Part shown: in pieces, positions 1-6,100 of the stretch
Layout: every line of letters starts with the position of its first letter
Numbering within the stretch: the first letter of the stretch is position 1
Origin: Christensenella sp. UBA4626
GTDB lineage: Bacteria; Bacillota; Clostridia; Christensenellales; UBA1242
Length of the DNA: 18,573 nucleotides
Direction: 5' to 3'
Assembly: GCA_002406115.1 (NCBI GenBank)
Contig: DHNC01000031.1
Location: forward strand, 1-18,573
Made by a program: the position numbers and the translations under genes
Notes under the pieces: generated by a model
The model's input: the letters and a program-made list of their open reading frames with translations, nothing else
Database searches by the model: none
What the model was told of the DNA's origin: nothing

Positions 1-695
1 TTGACACCAACGGCTACTACCTAGGCAGCGATGGGGAGAGATATACAAAAAGAAAAGTAACAGTCAGTTACTATTATACTTGTGAAGAGGGAAGCGACGA
101 ACGTATTCAATCTTCGCAATTTTCCGATGGAACAACTTTTAAATATGGTGAATACAATTATTTTAAAGTTGAACCGATAAAATGGCGTATCTTAACCACA
201 AAATATGGCAAGGCAACGTTGTTTTGTGAAAACATAATAGATGAATTTATGTGGGATAGTAGAAAAGAATTAGTATATTACAAAGATAGTCAAATATATA
301 ATTGGCTCAACAGCACATTTTTAGATGTAGCATTTGATAGCACAATTCAAGAAGTCATCCAAACAACAGAGGTTGATAACAGCACAGCTTCTGGATGCAA
401 TGTCGATATTACAACAGCGAACACTTTTGACAAAGTATTCTTATTAAGCAAAAAAGAAACAGAGAATAATACATTATGGAAATTGAATTCTAGAAGTGAT
501 AGACGAAAAATAGTTTCTGATTATGCAAGAGTTACTCATGCAACAGTCGGATATTGGTGGACGAGGACTCCGAATCGTTTTAGCACGGATTACAATGCAG
601 ATATGATTTTGAATTGGCATCCCAATGGTGCGGGAAATGAAGCGATTACCCCAAATTACATGGGCGTTGCGCCAGCCGTGACGATTATGTTATAA
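1..695 (+). CDS. DUF6273-type surface protein, 5'-truncated (C-terminal 230 residues)
   Basis: The reading frame that starts at base 3 is open from the window edge to a TAA at 693-695, so this is the C-terminal part of a longer protein. An internal ATG at 219 exists, but the upstream frame clearly continues the same domain and there is no reason to start there. Visible motifs are an N-terminal TNGYYLGSDGERY stretch, then KYGEYNYFKVEPIKWRIL, a central NWLNSTFLDVAF and a C-terminal WWTRTP ... GVAPAVTIML. From memory this order matches the DUF6273 domain found in large secreted or surface proteins of gut Firmicutes, whose function is not established. No catalytic residues can be pointed out. The gene ends at a bidirectional terminator and converges with the leftward HEPN-like gene. 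The N-terminus, and so any signal peptide or repeat region, lies outside the window. Confidence 0.72.
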   Translation, partial: DTNGYYLGSDGERYTKRKVTVSYYYTCEEGSDERIQSSQFSDGTTFKYGEYNYFKVEPIKWRILTTKYGKATLFCENIIDEFMWDSRKELVYYKDSQIYNWLNSTFLDVAFDSTIQEVIQTTEVDNSTASGCNVDITTANTFDKVFLLSKKETENNTLWKLNSRSDRRKIVSDYARVTHATVGYWWTRTPNRFSTDYNADMILNWHPNGAGNEAITPNYMGVAPAVTIML

Positions 696-723
696 AAAAA
701 GAGGCAATTTATGCCTCTTTTTT
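695..723. terminator. Bidirectional Rho-independent terminator between convergent genes
   Basis: A 12-bp stem AAAAAAGAGGCA (695-706) pairs with TGCCTCTTTTTT (712-723) around a 5-base loop. The T run serves the rightward surface gene and the A run (T run on the other strand) serves the leftward gene ending at 731. It sits in the 35-bp gap between the two stop codons. Confidence 0.88.
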
Positions 724-730
724 GTGTTTT

Positions 731-2254
731 TTAGTCGATGGTGGAGTCGTTGACATAGGACATAAAGGACATTTCTTTGTCTATTGACCTAAACAACTCT
801 TGCAAGCATTTGGAATTGGATCTCAGGATTGTATCCGTGTGGTTGCCGGCTTTGTCTGTCCAAGAGTCGGTGAAAGTAAAAATTCTGTCCACCACAGTCA
901 AATCGTCGGAACTGTGGGTTTGGATTTCAACATTTCCGTGGGCAAGGGCGTCACGCAAAACTTCCAAATACGCCTTGTTTGTTATCTCTTTTTCGGTTAA
1001 ATCCGGAAATTTCTTTTTAAGTTTTTCCTTTTTATCATCAAGAAACTCTTGGGTTGGACAGTTGAACAATTTCTCGCATTCAAGTTTGGAGTAATCAACT
1101 GGCTCAAAATTTTTGTTTTGCAATCTGTAAGACAAGCGATACAACTGCAAAAGCGTAAATGCCGGAAGTATATTTTCCTTTAAACTGTTGATGATGTAAA
1201 AGGTTCTGCCGTAATCAAGCGGAGATTTTACTTTTGAATAGACGTTAAAATAAATGTAATTTGCCGCATTTGTAAATTCGTGCAACAAGGAATTTATAGT
1301 TTCGTTATTCATAAAATAATTTGAAATATATTGGTGGATGACCTTCCTCTTTTTGCCTGAACTGTAAATGTATCCGGATTTTTTGTCAATCATGCGGGCA
1401 AGCAAGGATGCGTTTTTAGGTGTCAGTGCCAAAGGCTCGCCAACTTGAACCATATATTCAGGGATTTTGGGGCCCTCAACCGGATTGTCCACGTGTTGGA
1501 AAGTTTTGATTGTTGGTTTAATTTTCTTTGTGCCGTCTTTACTGTTGAGCGTCATGCCGTCGTATGTGTAATTTTCAAAGTCGATTTTGTAATCGGTCCT
1601 GGTGGTTCGCTTCAAAAATTCTTCAAGTGTTTCAAGATTTGTGATTTCAATGTCAGGATATCTCAAAAAACTATAAACCTCTTTTATGCCGTAGCCGTGG
1701 TTATATATGTTTCTAAAATTGTCTTCCACAAACTCGGTCAATCCAGGTTCATACAAACTTATATCCACATCGGTCTTTGTTTTTGTGCCTTGAAAAATTT
1801 TGATTTCAGATAGCGGCATATTCTGTTTTTTAGCATATTCCAATTCAAATTGACCGTGCAAAAATGCGTCACGGATTTTTTTAATCCAAAATTTTGAGTT
1901 CTGCTTTAAATATTTTTCAGCACAACCTCTAACTTGATACCATTCTTTAAAATAGTCTATGTAACTGAAACGCCCAGAAAAGTTTTTGATTTTGGAAGTC
2001 ATTTCGGATTTGTAATTATCCCAAATCAAATCGCCTTGATTTTCAATTTTTTCTTTGTTCAAAGCAAAACTTGCAATGCTTATCAAGCTTGCAAACGAAA
2101 ATCTGAAAGATTCCACATCAATTTTACATTCTTTTAAAATTTTTATAACTTTTTTGGCTTGGTATTCATGGTTTTTGGAGTCGGAATTTAAAAAAGCATT
2201 CATCACTTTGATGGCGACGTCCGTTTCAAAATAAAATCTTTCGCTGTTGTTCAT
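731..2254 (-). CDS. Predicted tandem-HEPN protein with two R-x4-H-G motifs (putative RNase)
   Basis: This is a 507-aa soluble protein that I do not recognise as a named family. Seen: two similar motifs, IRDAFLHGQFEL (R128...H133) and LRDALAHGNVEI (R434...H439), each preceded by a helical stretch and followed by beta-type segments (about 137-168 and 441-476) and a short helix with a common (T/Q)E(F/L) pattern. A third R-x4-H string, FRNIYNHG, lies at R181...H186. Known: R-[N/D]-x3-H is the active-site signature of HEPN ribonucleases (toxins, abortive infection proteins, the two HEPN domains of Cas13). Inferred: an internally duplicated HEPN protein that could form its composite active site within one chain. 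It stands alone, with no nucleotidyltransferase antitoxin and no CRISPR array beside it. There is no signal peptide or membrane segment. The ATG at 2254 lies only 6 bases after a consensus -10 box and has no ribosome binding site. It converges with the surface gene and ends at the shared terminator. A non-nuclease HEPN scaffold remains possible. Confidence 0.62.
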   Translation of the reverse strand: MNNSERFYFETDVAIKVMNAFLNSDSKNHEYQAKKVIKILKECKIDVESFRFSFASLISIASFALNKEKIENQGDLIWDNYKSEMTSKIKNFSGRFSYIDYFKEWYQVRGCAEKYLKQNSKFWIKKIRDAFLHGQFELEYAKKQNMPLSEIKIFQGTKTKTDVDISLYEPGLTEFVEDNFRNIYNHGYGIKEVYSFLRYPDIEITNLETLEEFLKRTTRTDYKIDFENYTYDGMTLNSKDGTKKIKPTIKTFQHVDNPVEGPKIPEYMVQVGEPLALTPKNASLLARMIDKKSGYIYSSGKKRKVIHQYISNYFMNNETINSLLHEFTNAANYIYFNVYSKVKSPLDYGRTFYIINSLKENILPAFTLLQLYRLSYRLQNKNFEPVDYSKLECEKLFNCPTQEFLDDKKEKLKKKFPDLTEKEITNKAYLEVLRDALAHGNVEIQTHSSDDLTVVDRIFTFTDSWTDKAGNHTDTILRSNSKCLQELFRSIDKEMSFMSYVNDSTID

Positions 2255-2288
2255 ATTTTTATTATACCATGCATTGCCGGCTTGTCAA
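2255..2288 (-). promoter_or_regulatory. Consensus promoter of the HEPN-like gene, leaderless arrangement
   Basis: On the minus strand a perfect TTGACA (2288-2283), a 16-bp spacer and a perfect TATAAT (2266-2261) are followed by AAAAAT and the ATG at 2254. Transcription starting about 7 bases after the -10 box would begin at or next to the ATG, so there is no room for a Shine-Dalgarno site. Confidence 0.8.
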
Positions 2289-2374
2289 GATAAAGCAACT
2301 TGTTAAAAAATTTTTGTAAAAAAGTTAGTAGACTAATTTGCTTTGCTGCTCGTGAATTTGGTTAGCTGCGTCCA

Positions 2375-2405
2375 TAAAAAAAAGGCGTCTAATTTAGAGC
2401 CTTTT
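2375..2405 (-). terminator. Rho-independent terminator overlapping the stop of the YgjV-like gene
   Basis: Read on the minus strand, AAAAGGC (2405-2399) and GCCTTTT (2386-2380) form the outer stem, with TCTAA and TTAGA extending it inside. A run of T follows (2383-2376). The stem includes the last codons and the TAG stop (2391-2389) of the upstream gene. Confidence 0.75.
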
Positions 2406-2934
2406 CCATATCTTTTGTTTTGTGCAATTCAATCGCACTTTGCACAATGCCAACAATGGAAACAACAATCAACACGCCTTGCAAAATTGCACCAACCAAG
2501 GATTTGTTTGGGATAACCAACATATACACCAAATTTAAAATATTCCTTGTTAAGGCGCCGGATTTTACAATAATCACATTTTTAAAACAGGAGCATATGA
2601 GCGAAGTTGACATGGCAATCATTGGCAGAATTGAAGCCCAGCCCTGCCAACTGACAAGACAGAGGATAACCACCAGCCCGACACTCACAATTGAGGCGTA
2701 AATATTGTATTTTCCCTTGCCATAACGCTCCAAAAAATAGATAACCAAAAGGTATGCGGCGTCGACAATAAACACCCATGCGCCCGAGTTCGCTTGCAAC
2801 AAAAAATAATGCAAAGCAAACGTTAAATCAGAAAAGCACAACAGGGCAAGCAAGTTGGCTTTCTTTTTGCTTAGTATTGACAAAACAAACAATAAATCAG
2901 AAAATGCAACAATCACTTGTGAAGCGATAACCAT
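2389..2934 (-). CDS. YgjV-like small integral membrane protein
   Basis: This 181-aa protein is mostly hydrophobic, with about five to six predicted membrane helices. The pattern LSILSKKKANLLALLCFSD, then FALHYFLLQANSGAW, then a second half with GWASILPMIAMSTSLICSC and PNKSLVGAILQGVLIVVS resembles the YgjV family of inner-membrane proteins, which have two halves around an ALHYFLLG-type helix. Their function is unknown. I start it at the ATG at 2934 because AAAAAGG lies 7 bases upstream. A longer frame begins at 3030, but its extra 32 residues (MLYFQKRLYC ...) are polar, unlike the family, and overlap a series of hairpins. The gene is downstream of dut on the same strand, 157 bases away, and may share its transcript. 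It ends in a terminator that includes its own stop codon. Confidence 0.7.
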   Translation of the reverse strand: MVIASQVIVAFSDLLFVLSILSKKKANLLALLCFSDLTFALHYFLLQANSGAWVFIVDAAYLLVIYFLERYGKGKYNIYASIVSVGLVVILCLVSWQGWASILPMIAMSTSLICSCFKNVIIVKSGALTRNILNLVYMLVIPNKSLVGAILQGVLIVVSIVGIVQSAIELHKTKDMEKALN

Positions 2935-2953
2935 AAAAAACCTTTTTAAATTG

Positions 2954-3012
2954 TGCCCGACAAGGGCTTGGAAAAACTGCCTGACAGGGGCACCCATGCG
3001 GCAATAAAGCCG
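2954..3012 (-). promoter_or_regulatory. Three-hairpin leader upstream of the YgjV-like gene
   Basis: Plus-strand coordinates show GCCC-GACAA-GGGC (2955-2967), TGCC-TGACAGG-GGCA (2978-2992) and CGGC-AATAAA-GCCG followed by TTTTT on the plus strand (2999-3017). The first two are near-identical direct copies (TGCCCGACAAGGGC and TGCCTGACAGGGGC, 24 bases apart). They lie 20-80 bases before the preferred start codon at 2934, so they would be in its 5' leader. A regulatory role is inference only. Confidence 0.4.
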
Positions 3013-3035
3013 TTTTTGAAAATACAACAAACCAA

Positions 3036-3060
3036 ATTTATGATTTTAGCGAAATAAATT
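3036..3060. repeat. Short dispersed intergenic repeat, copy 1
   Basis: ATTTATGA, 4 bases, then AGCGAAATAAATT. The same two blocks with a 5-base gap recur at 18499-18524 near the window end. This copy runs into an AAATAAAT/ATTTATTT inverted repeat just downstream of the dut stop codon. It may be chance in AT-rich DNA. Confidence 0.3.
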
Positions 3061-3091
3061 GATTTATTTATCTAACATTTTAGAGGAAAAA

Positions 3092-3523
3092 TTATTGCTT
3101 GCCTGTGGAGCCAATGCCGCCACGGTCAGTTGCGTCCAAATGCTCAACAGTAACAATTTTGTGAGCAGGTTGGTGCGCCAAAATCCTGAATTGACAAATC
3201 CTATCATTTTTGTGGATGACAGTATCCCTCATTGCAAGGGCAGGGAACATCCATTGGTCATTGTCGCCGCTGTAACTTTCGTCAATCACGCCAACACTAT
3301 TTGCTTGCAAAATGCCAAAGTTTTTAAAAGTGCTGCTGCGTGGGGCAACAAGCGCTTCGTAACCCGCCGGCAATTTTATGCCAACACCCAATTTTATCAA
3401 CTTAAATTCGCCCGCTTTCAATTCAACATCTTCGGCAGCACGCAAATCATACCAGTCACTTTTGTTTTCAATAAATTTGATTGGCTCAATATCTGTAAAA
3501 TATTTTACTTTAATCTCTAACAT
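3092..3523 (-). CDS. dut: dUTP diphosphatase (trimeric dUTPase)
   Basis: This 143-aa enzyme hydrolyses dUTP to dUMP and pyrophosphate in the cytoplasm, keeping uracil out of DNA and feeding dTMP synthesis. All five trimeric-dUTPase motifs are present in order: motif I YDLRAAED (25-32), motif II APRSSTF (60-66), motif III NSVGVIDESYSGD (75-87) with catalytic Asp81, motif IV DRICQ (107-111) and motif V DRGGIGSTGK (133-142). The length is typical for the family. Motif V has Ile137 where many members have the Phe that stacks on the uracil base, and it is compact. The start at 3523 is supported by AAAGGTGAGG ending two bases before the ATG. It is transcribed divergently from the GLUG-type surface gene and is followed on the same strand by the YgjV-like gene. 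Confidence 0.95.
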   Translation of the reverse strand: MLEIKVKYFTDIEPIKFIENKSDWYDLRAAEDVELKAGEFKLIKLGVGIKLPAGYEALVAPRSSTFKNFGILQANSVGVIDESYSGDNDQWMFPALAMRDTVIHKNDRICQFRILAHQPAHKIVTVEHLDATDRGGIGSTGKQ

Positions 3524-3562
3524 ATCCTCACCTTTTTTAAAAAACCCAAATTTTAAATAAAA

Positions 3563-3592
3563 TTTATAATTTCCAAATAAAATTTAACACAA
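3563..3592 (-). promoter_or_regulatory. Candidate dut promoter
   Basis: On the minus strand TTGTGT (3592-3587), an 18-bp spacer and TATAAA (3568-3563) lie about 40 bases before the dut ATG. The region is very AT-rich, so alternatives exist. Confidence 0.45.
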
Positions 3593-3627
3593 TCCACCAA
3601 AAAAGACAACGAATTTGCAAGATATAT

Positions 3628-3657
3628 TTGACAACTTTCAAATCATTTGGTTAAACT
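3628..3657 (+). promoter_or_regulatory. Candidate promoter of the GLUG-type surface gene, leaderless arrangement
   Basis: A perfect TTGACA (3628-3633) is followed after 18 bases by TAAACT (3652-3657, four of six consensus positions). The ATG at 3665 lies 7 bases further on. As at the HEPN-like gene, the transcript would start at about the ATG, and no Shine-Dalgarno sequence is visible. Confidence 0.5.
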
Positions 3658-3664
3658 AATATCA

Positions 3665-5227
3665 ATGAAACAGGGGAAAACAATTTCAATAAAAGGCATA
3701 GTAAGCACAATATTACTTGTGCTTTGTGGGTTGTTTCTCGTGGTTACCGTCATTGGTCTTGCAAATTATTTTAATTCCAAAAGTGTTGCAATAATTCGCA
3801 CTCAATCAAGCATGGTGAGGATTCAAATTACGGATAATGTCACGCTGGAAGATAGTACAACAAAATCCCTTGGCAAAAAAATTCAAATAACAAACACTGG
3901 CAACAAAGGCAAGTTGGGAGAGTTGGTTCAAGTAACAGCAAAAGATGTTATGTTTGATTATTCCATTGATGGTGAATGCCACTATTTTAGTGCTATCGGC
4001 AAAACAATCAATGAAATATCGGCTGAAACTTATGCCACAACAGAGGCATCTTTGGAGATTATGTCAGGTGACGGATTGAGAAGTTTTAGAGACGAAGTAA
4101 ATGGTGGCGATCCTTACATGAATAAAACGGTCGAGCTTACATCCGACATAGACCTTTTTAACACTGAATGGACACCGATAGGTTATACAACTTCTGGCAA
4201 TTTTAGGCTATATTTTGCAGGCACTTTTAATGGCAATAACCATACTATAAGCAATTTTAAAATTACAAATAAATATCAAGAAACAGACATTAACAATGGC
4301 AAAGTGGCTGTAGGTCTTTTTGGAAACATAGGCTATGGTGCTAATATTCAAAATTTGTCAGTGGAAAATGTTACAATAAAGTTGGGTGTCGGATATTGCG
4401 TTACCCCAGGCGTTGGATGCATGATTGGCTGGATAACAAGCCATGCAACAATATCAAATTGTAAAGTAAAAAATTCTAGTATAACTTTAACCAAAGATAC
4501 CGGAGCAAGCATGGTTAACAATGCTGGCGGCATGATTGGTATGGTGAATGGTGCGGATGGATATACTACAACAGTAACAAATTGTGAAGTGGAATGTAAT
4601 ATCTCATTAACAACAACAAATGATGAATCTTGGCAGACTGTTGCTGGAGGTGTTGTTGGTTATATTGTGGCACAAAACACAAGTCTTACAGTGACAAAAT
4701 GCCTTTATATGGGAAGAATCCAAATTTATCAAACTTCAGAAGACACAAATCAACAAGATGATATAATTGTGGTAGGTGGCATTGTTGGTGCTGCTGTTGG
4801 TGATGTTAAACTAAAATCTGTTCAAATTTCTGGCGGCTATGAGAATGTGCCGGTTGGTAGTCTAAAGATATCTAATTGCGTATCTGTTTTTGATGAAAAT
4901 TCTACTGTAACAGATAGATTTCATGTTATGAAATGTGTTGCTGCAATATGTCCCGGAAGGATAAGATTTTGGCTAGGTGGTGTATGGCCAATTCTTACTC
5001 ACGAGGCTCGTCTAGATTCAACTTACACATCCCTGGATAACAATAATTACTATTATGATAATAACAATTTTTGCACAACTGGTGTAATAAAAAATATAGA
5101 TAGTAGTAAAACTGCCGGTGGAAGAGGCTATAATAATGATGATACATTTCAAATTGGGTATGGAACAGTTGGTAATGGAGTGTGGAACGCTACAAGAAAG
5201 ACAAAAGAGGAACTTGGAATAAAATAA
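3665..5227 (+). CDS. Membrane-anchored surface protein with GLUG-type beta-helix repeats
   Basis: A 520-aa exported protein. Residues about 10-33 form a long hydrophobic helix (IVSTILLVLCGLFLVVTVIG) after a short basic N-terminus, consistent with a signal anchor. No lipobox cysteine sits at a cleavage site. Then comes a Ser/Thr-rich region, a TPIG ... FAGTFNGNNHTISNFKI block (about 175-205) and about five repeats of the form G-[LM]-[FI]-G ... I-x-N-[LC]-x-V: VGLFGNIG, VGCMIGWI, AGGMIGMV, AGGVVGYI and VGGIVGAA. This is the layout of GLUG-motif right-handed beta-helix proteins found on gut Firmicutes; the ligand is unknown. The C-terminus is polar (DNNNYYYDNNN) with no LPXTG sorting signal. A TTG at 3647 could extend it by six residues, but the ATG at 3665 fits the promoter position better. 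It ends at a strong terminator. Confidence 0.75.
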   Translation: MKQGKTISIKGIVSTILLVLCGLFLVVTVIGLANYFNSKSVAIIRTQSSMVRIQITDNVTLEDSTTKSLGKKIQITNTGNKGKLGELVQVTAKDVMFDYSIDGECHYFSAIGKTINEISAETYATTEASLEIMSGDGLRSFRDEVNGGDPYMNKTVELTSDIDLFNTEWTPIGYTTSGNFRLYFAGTFNGNNHTISNFKITNKYQETDINNGKVAVGLFGNIGYGANIQNLSVENVTIKLGVGYCVTPGVGCMIGWITSHATISNCKVKNSSITLTKDTGASMVNNAGGMIGMVNGADGYTTTVTNCEVECNISLTTTNDESWQTVAGGVVGYIVAQNTSLTVTKCLYMGRIQIYQTSEDTNQQDDIIVVGGIVGAAVGDVKLKSVQISGGYENVPVGSLKISNCVSVFDENSTVTDRFHVMKCVAAICPGRIRFWLGGVWPILTHEARLDSTYTSLDNNNYYYDNNNFCTTGVIKNIDSSKTAGGRGYNNDDTFQIGYGTVGNGVWNATRKTKEELGIK

Positions 5228-5263
5228 ATATAAAATTTGATTTTTAAAATACAAAATAGAAAG

Positions 5264-5293
5264 AAAAAATATCGGTGGGAGCCGATATTTTTT
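5264..5293. terminator. Bidirectional terminator after the surface gene
   Basis: AAAAAATATCGG (5264-5275) pairs perfectly with CCGATATTTTTT (5282-5293) around the loop TGGGAG. It serves the rightward surface gene and can also stop read-through from the leftward HU gene. Confidence 0.88.
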
Positions 5294-5301
5294 TAGGATT
5301 A

Positions 5302-5340
5302 AACAAAGCGGTTTTCATACTCTGTATGAAAGGGTTTGTT
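5302..5340 (-). terminator. Hairpin just after the HU gene, possible terminator or 3' stabiliser
   Basis: Outer arms AACAAA (5302-5307) and TTTGTT (5335-5340) flank a perfect TTTCATAC / GTATGAAA stem (5313-5320, 5324-5331) with a 3-base loop. It begins 5 bases after the HU stop codon. It lacks a long T run on the minus strand, so a 3'-end stability element is as likely as a terminator. Confidence 0.5.
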
Positions 5341-5345
5341 AAAAA

Positions 5346-5630
5346 TTATTTCTTCAACAATTGTTTGAAGGATGCGCTCAACTTAACAGTTGGCACTTTG
5401 CAAGCTGCAACTTTAACCTTTTCTTTTGTGAATGGGTTAAGTTTTGTTTGAGCTTTGCGTTGTTTGATGCCAAAGTTCATGTAACCAATGAAATGGCATT
5501 CCTTGCCAGCTTTGAGGTTGGCTTTGAGTTGTTCACCAGCGGCATTAAGGACAGCCTTAACTTGAACTTGTGAATAACCTGTTGCTTCTGCAACTTGTTT
5601 GATGAATTCTCCTGTACTAACTGCGTTCAT
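5346..5630 (-). CDS. hup: HU-family nucleoid DNA-binding protein
   Basis: This 94-aa protein would dimerise, bind and bend DNA, and compact the nucleoid. The N-terminal helices (GEFIKQVAEATGYSQVQVKAV) are followed by the turn FIGYMNFGI (48-55) and the DNA-binding beta-arm, KQRKAQTKLNPFTKEKVKV (56-74). The arm carries the intercalating proline Pro66 in the conserved Asn-Pro. KVPTVKLSASFKQLLKK closes the fold. It differs from standard HU in GYMNFG (usually GFGTF) and in the arm, which has only one Arg. I start it at the ATG at 5630 because AAAAGGAG sits 7 bases upstream. A longer frame to 5708 adds 26 residues not seen in the family and runs through the likely promoter. It is a single-gene unit converging with the surface gene. 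Confidence 0.92.
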   Translation of the reverse strand: MNAVSTGEFIKQVAEATGYSQVQVKAVLNAAGEQLKANLKAGKECHFIGYMNFGIKQRKAQTKLNPFTKEKVKVAACKVPTVKLSASFKQLLKK

Positions 5631-5694
5631 AATTTTTCTCCTTTTAATAAGGGGTTTAAAACCTTCCTTACTTATTTTTAGACTAACAAAAGCA

Positions 5695-5723
5695 ATATTA
5701 AAAATCAACTATTTTTAAGGCAA
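5695..5723 (-). promoter_or_regulatory. Candidate HU promoter
   Basis: On the minus strand TTGCCT (5723-5718), a 17-bp spacer and TAATAT (5700-5695) are followed by a leader of about 58 bases to the HU start. Both boxes match the consensus at four of six positions. Confidence 0.45.
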
Positions 5724-5930
5724 TTCATGCGTTTTATCCCATAAAATAGGCAAAATCAAGGTATTTTTGGCTGGTTTTGGGCTAAAAAAGCAGTTTTTTA
5801 AGCGTTAAGGCTTAATATTTTTGCTTTTTATCGACGCTTGTTTTATGTTGTTTTCCGCATAATCTGCCTTAAATTTTGCGTTTATCACGCCAATTTTGCG
5901 TTCATTACGCCACAACCTTCTTGTAAATTA
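5724..5930. other. Gene-free region between HU and typA, with short repeats
   Basis: I see no coding frame with a plausible start and ribosome binding site here. Contents: a TTTTAT-CCC-ATAAAA hairpin near 5731-5748; a terminator-like hairpin TTAAGC-GTTAAG-GCTTAA (5798-5815) followed by T-rich DNA on the plus strand; two imperfect copies of a 20-bp unit at 5874-5913; and the string TTGCTTTTTA at 5821, repeated at 5931 where it forms part of the typA promoter. The terminator-like hairpin could end a small plus-strand RNA, but no promoter for one was found. Confidence 0.5.
5874..5913. repeat. Two tandem 20-bp units, each with GCGT...ACGC dyad
   Basis: TTTTGCGTTTATCACGCCAA (5874-5893) is followed directly by TTTTGCGTTCATTACGCCAC (5894-5913), matching at 17 of 20 positions. 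Each copy contains GCGT and ACGC facing each other, as a repressor half-site pair or a small hairpin would. The units lie 18 bases upstream of the typA -35 box, a reasonable place for an operator. Confidence 0.5.
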
Positions 5931-5959
5931 TTGCTTTTTACGCACGTGTGTGTTAATAT
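5931..5959 (+). promoter_or_regulatory. typA: Candidate typA promoter
   Basis: TTGCTT (5931-5936), a 17-bp spacer and TAATAT (5954-5959) would give a transcript with an untranslated leader of about 135 bases before typA. The leader holds two ATCTAAAAGA/TTCTAAAAGA-type repeats (about 5968-5995) and no recognisable riboswitch. Confidence 0.5.
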
Positions 5960-6100
5960 ATAAATTATTCTAAAAGATAATAACTATCTAAAAGAAACAA
6001 AAGAGGATAACAATTCAAACAAGAAACAGAGTGCACAATAAAACTTGGCACAAAACATATTGAATGGTTAAATTTAAAACAAAAGGAAAAATTTATTTTT

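Noticed and set aside
731..2254. Cas13 effector
   Set aside because: Two R-x4-H motifs fit, but the protein is only 507 aa, I see no direct repeats or spacers nearby, and no other Cas-like gene is present. Only the HEPN-like resemblance is claimed.
3647..3664. TTG start for the surface gene
   Set aside because: It would lie between the -35 and -10 boxes, upstream of any likely transcript start. The ATG at 3665 fits better.
5631..5708. 26-residue N-terminal extension of HU
   Set aside because: AAAAGGAG directly precedes the internal ATG at 5630, and the extension overlaps the expected leader and promoter.
5798..5835. Small RNA ending at the TTAAGC/GCTTAA hairpin with T-rich tail
   Set aside because: The hairpin is weak and AT-rich and no promoter or conserved body for a plus-strand RNA was visible upstream.
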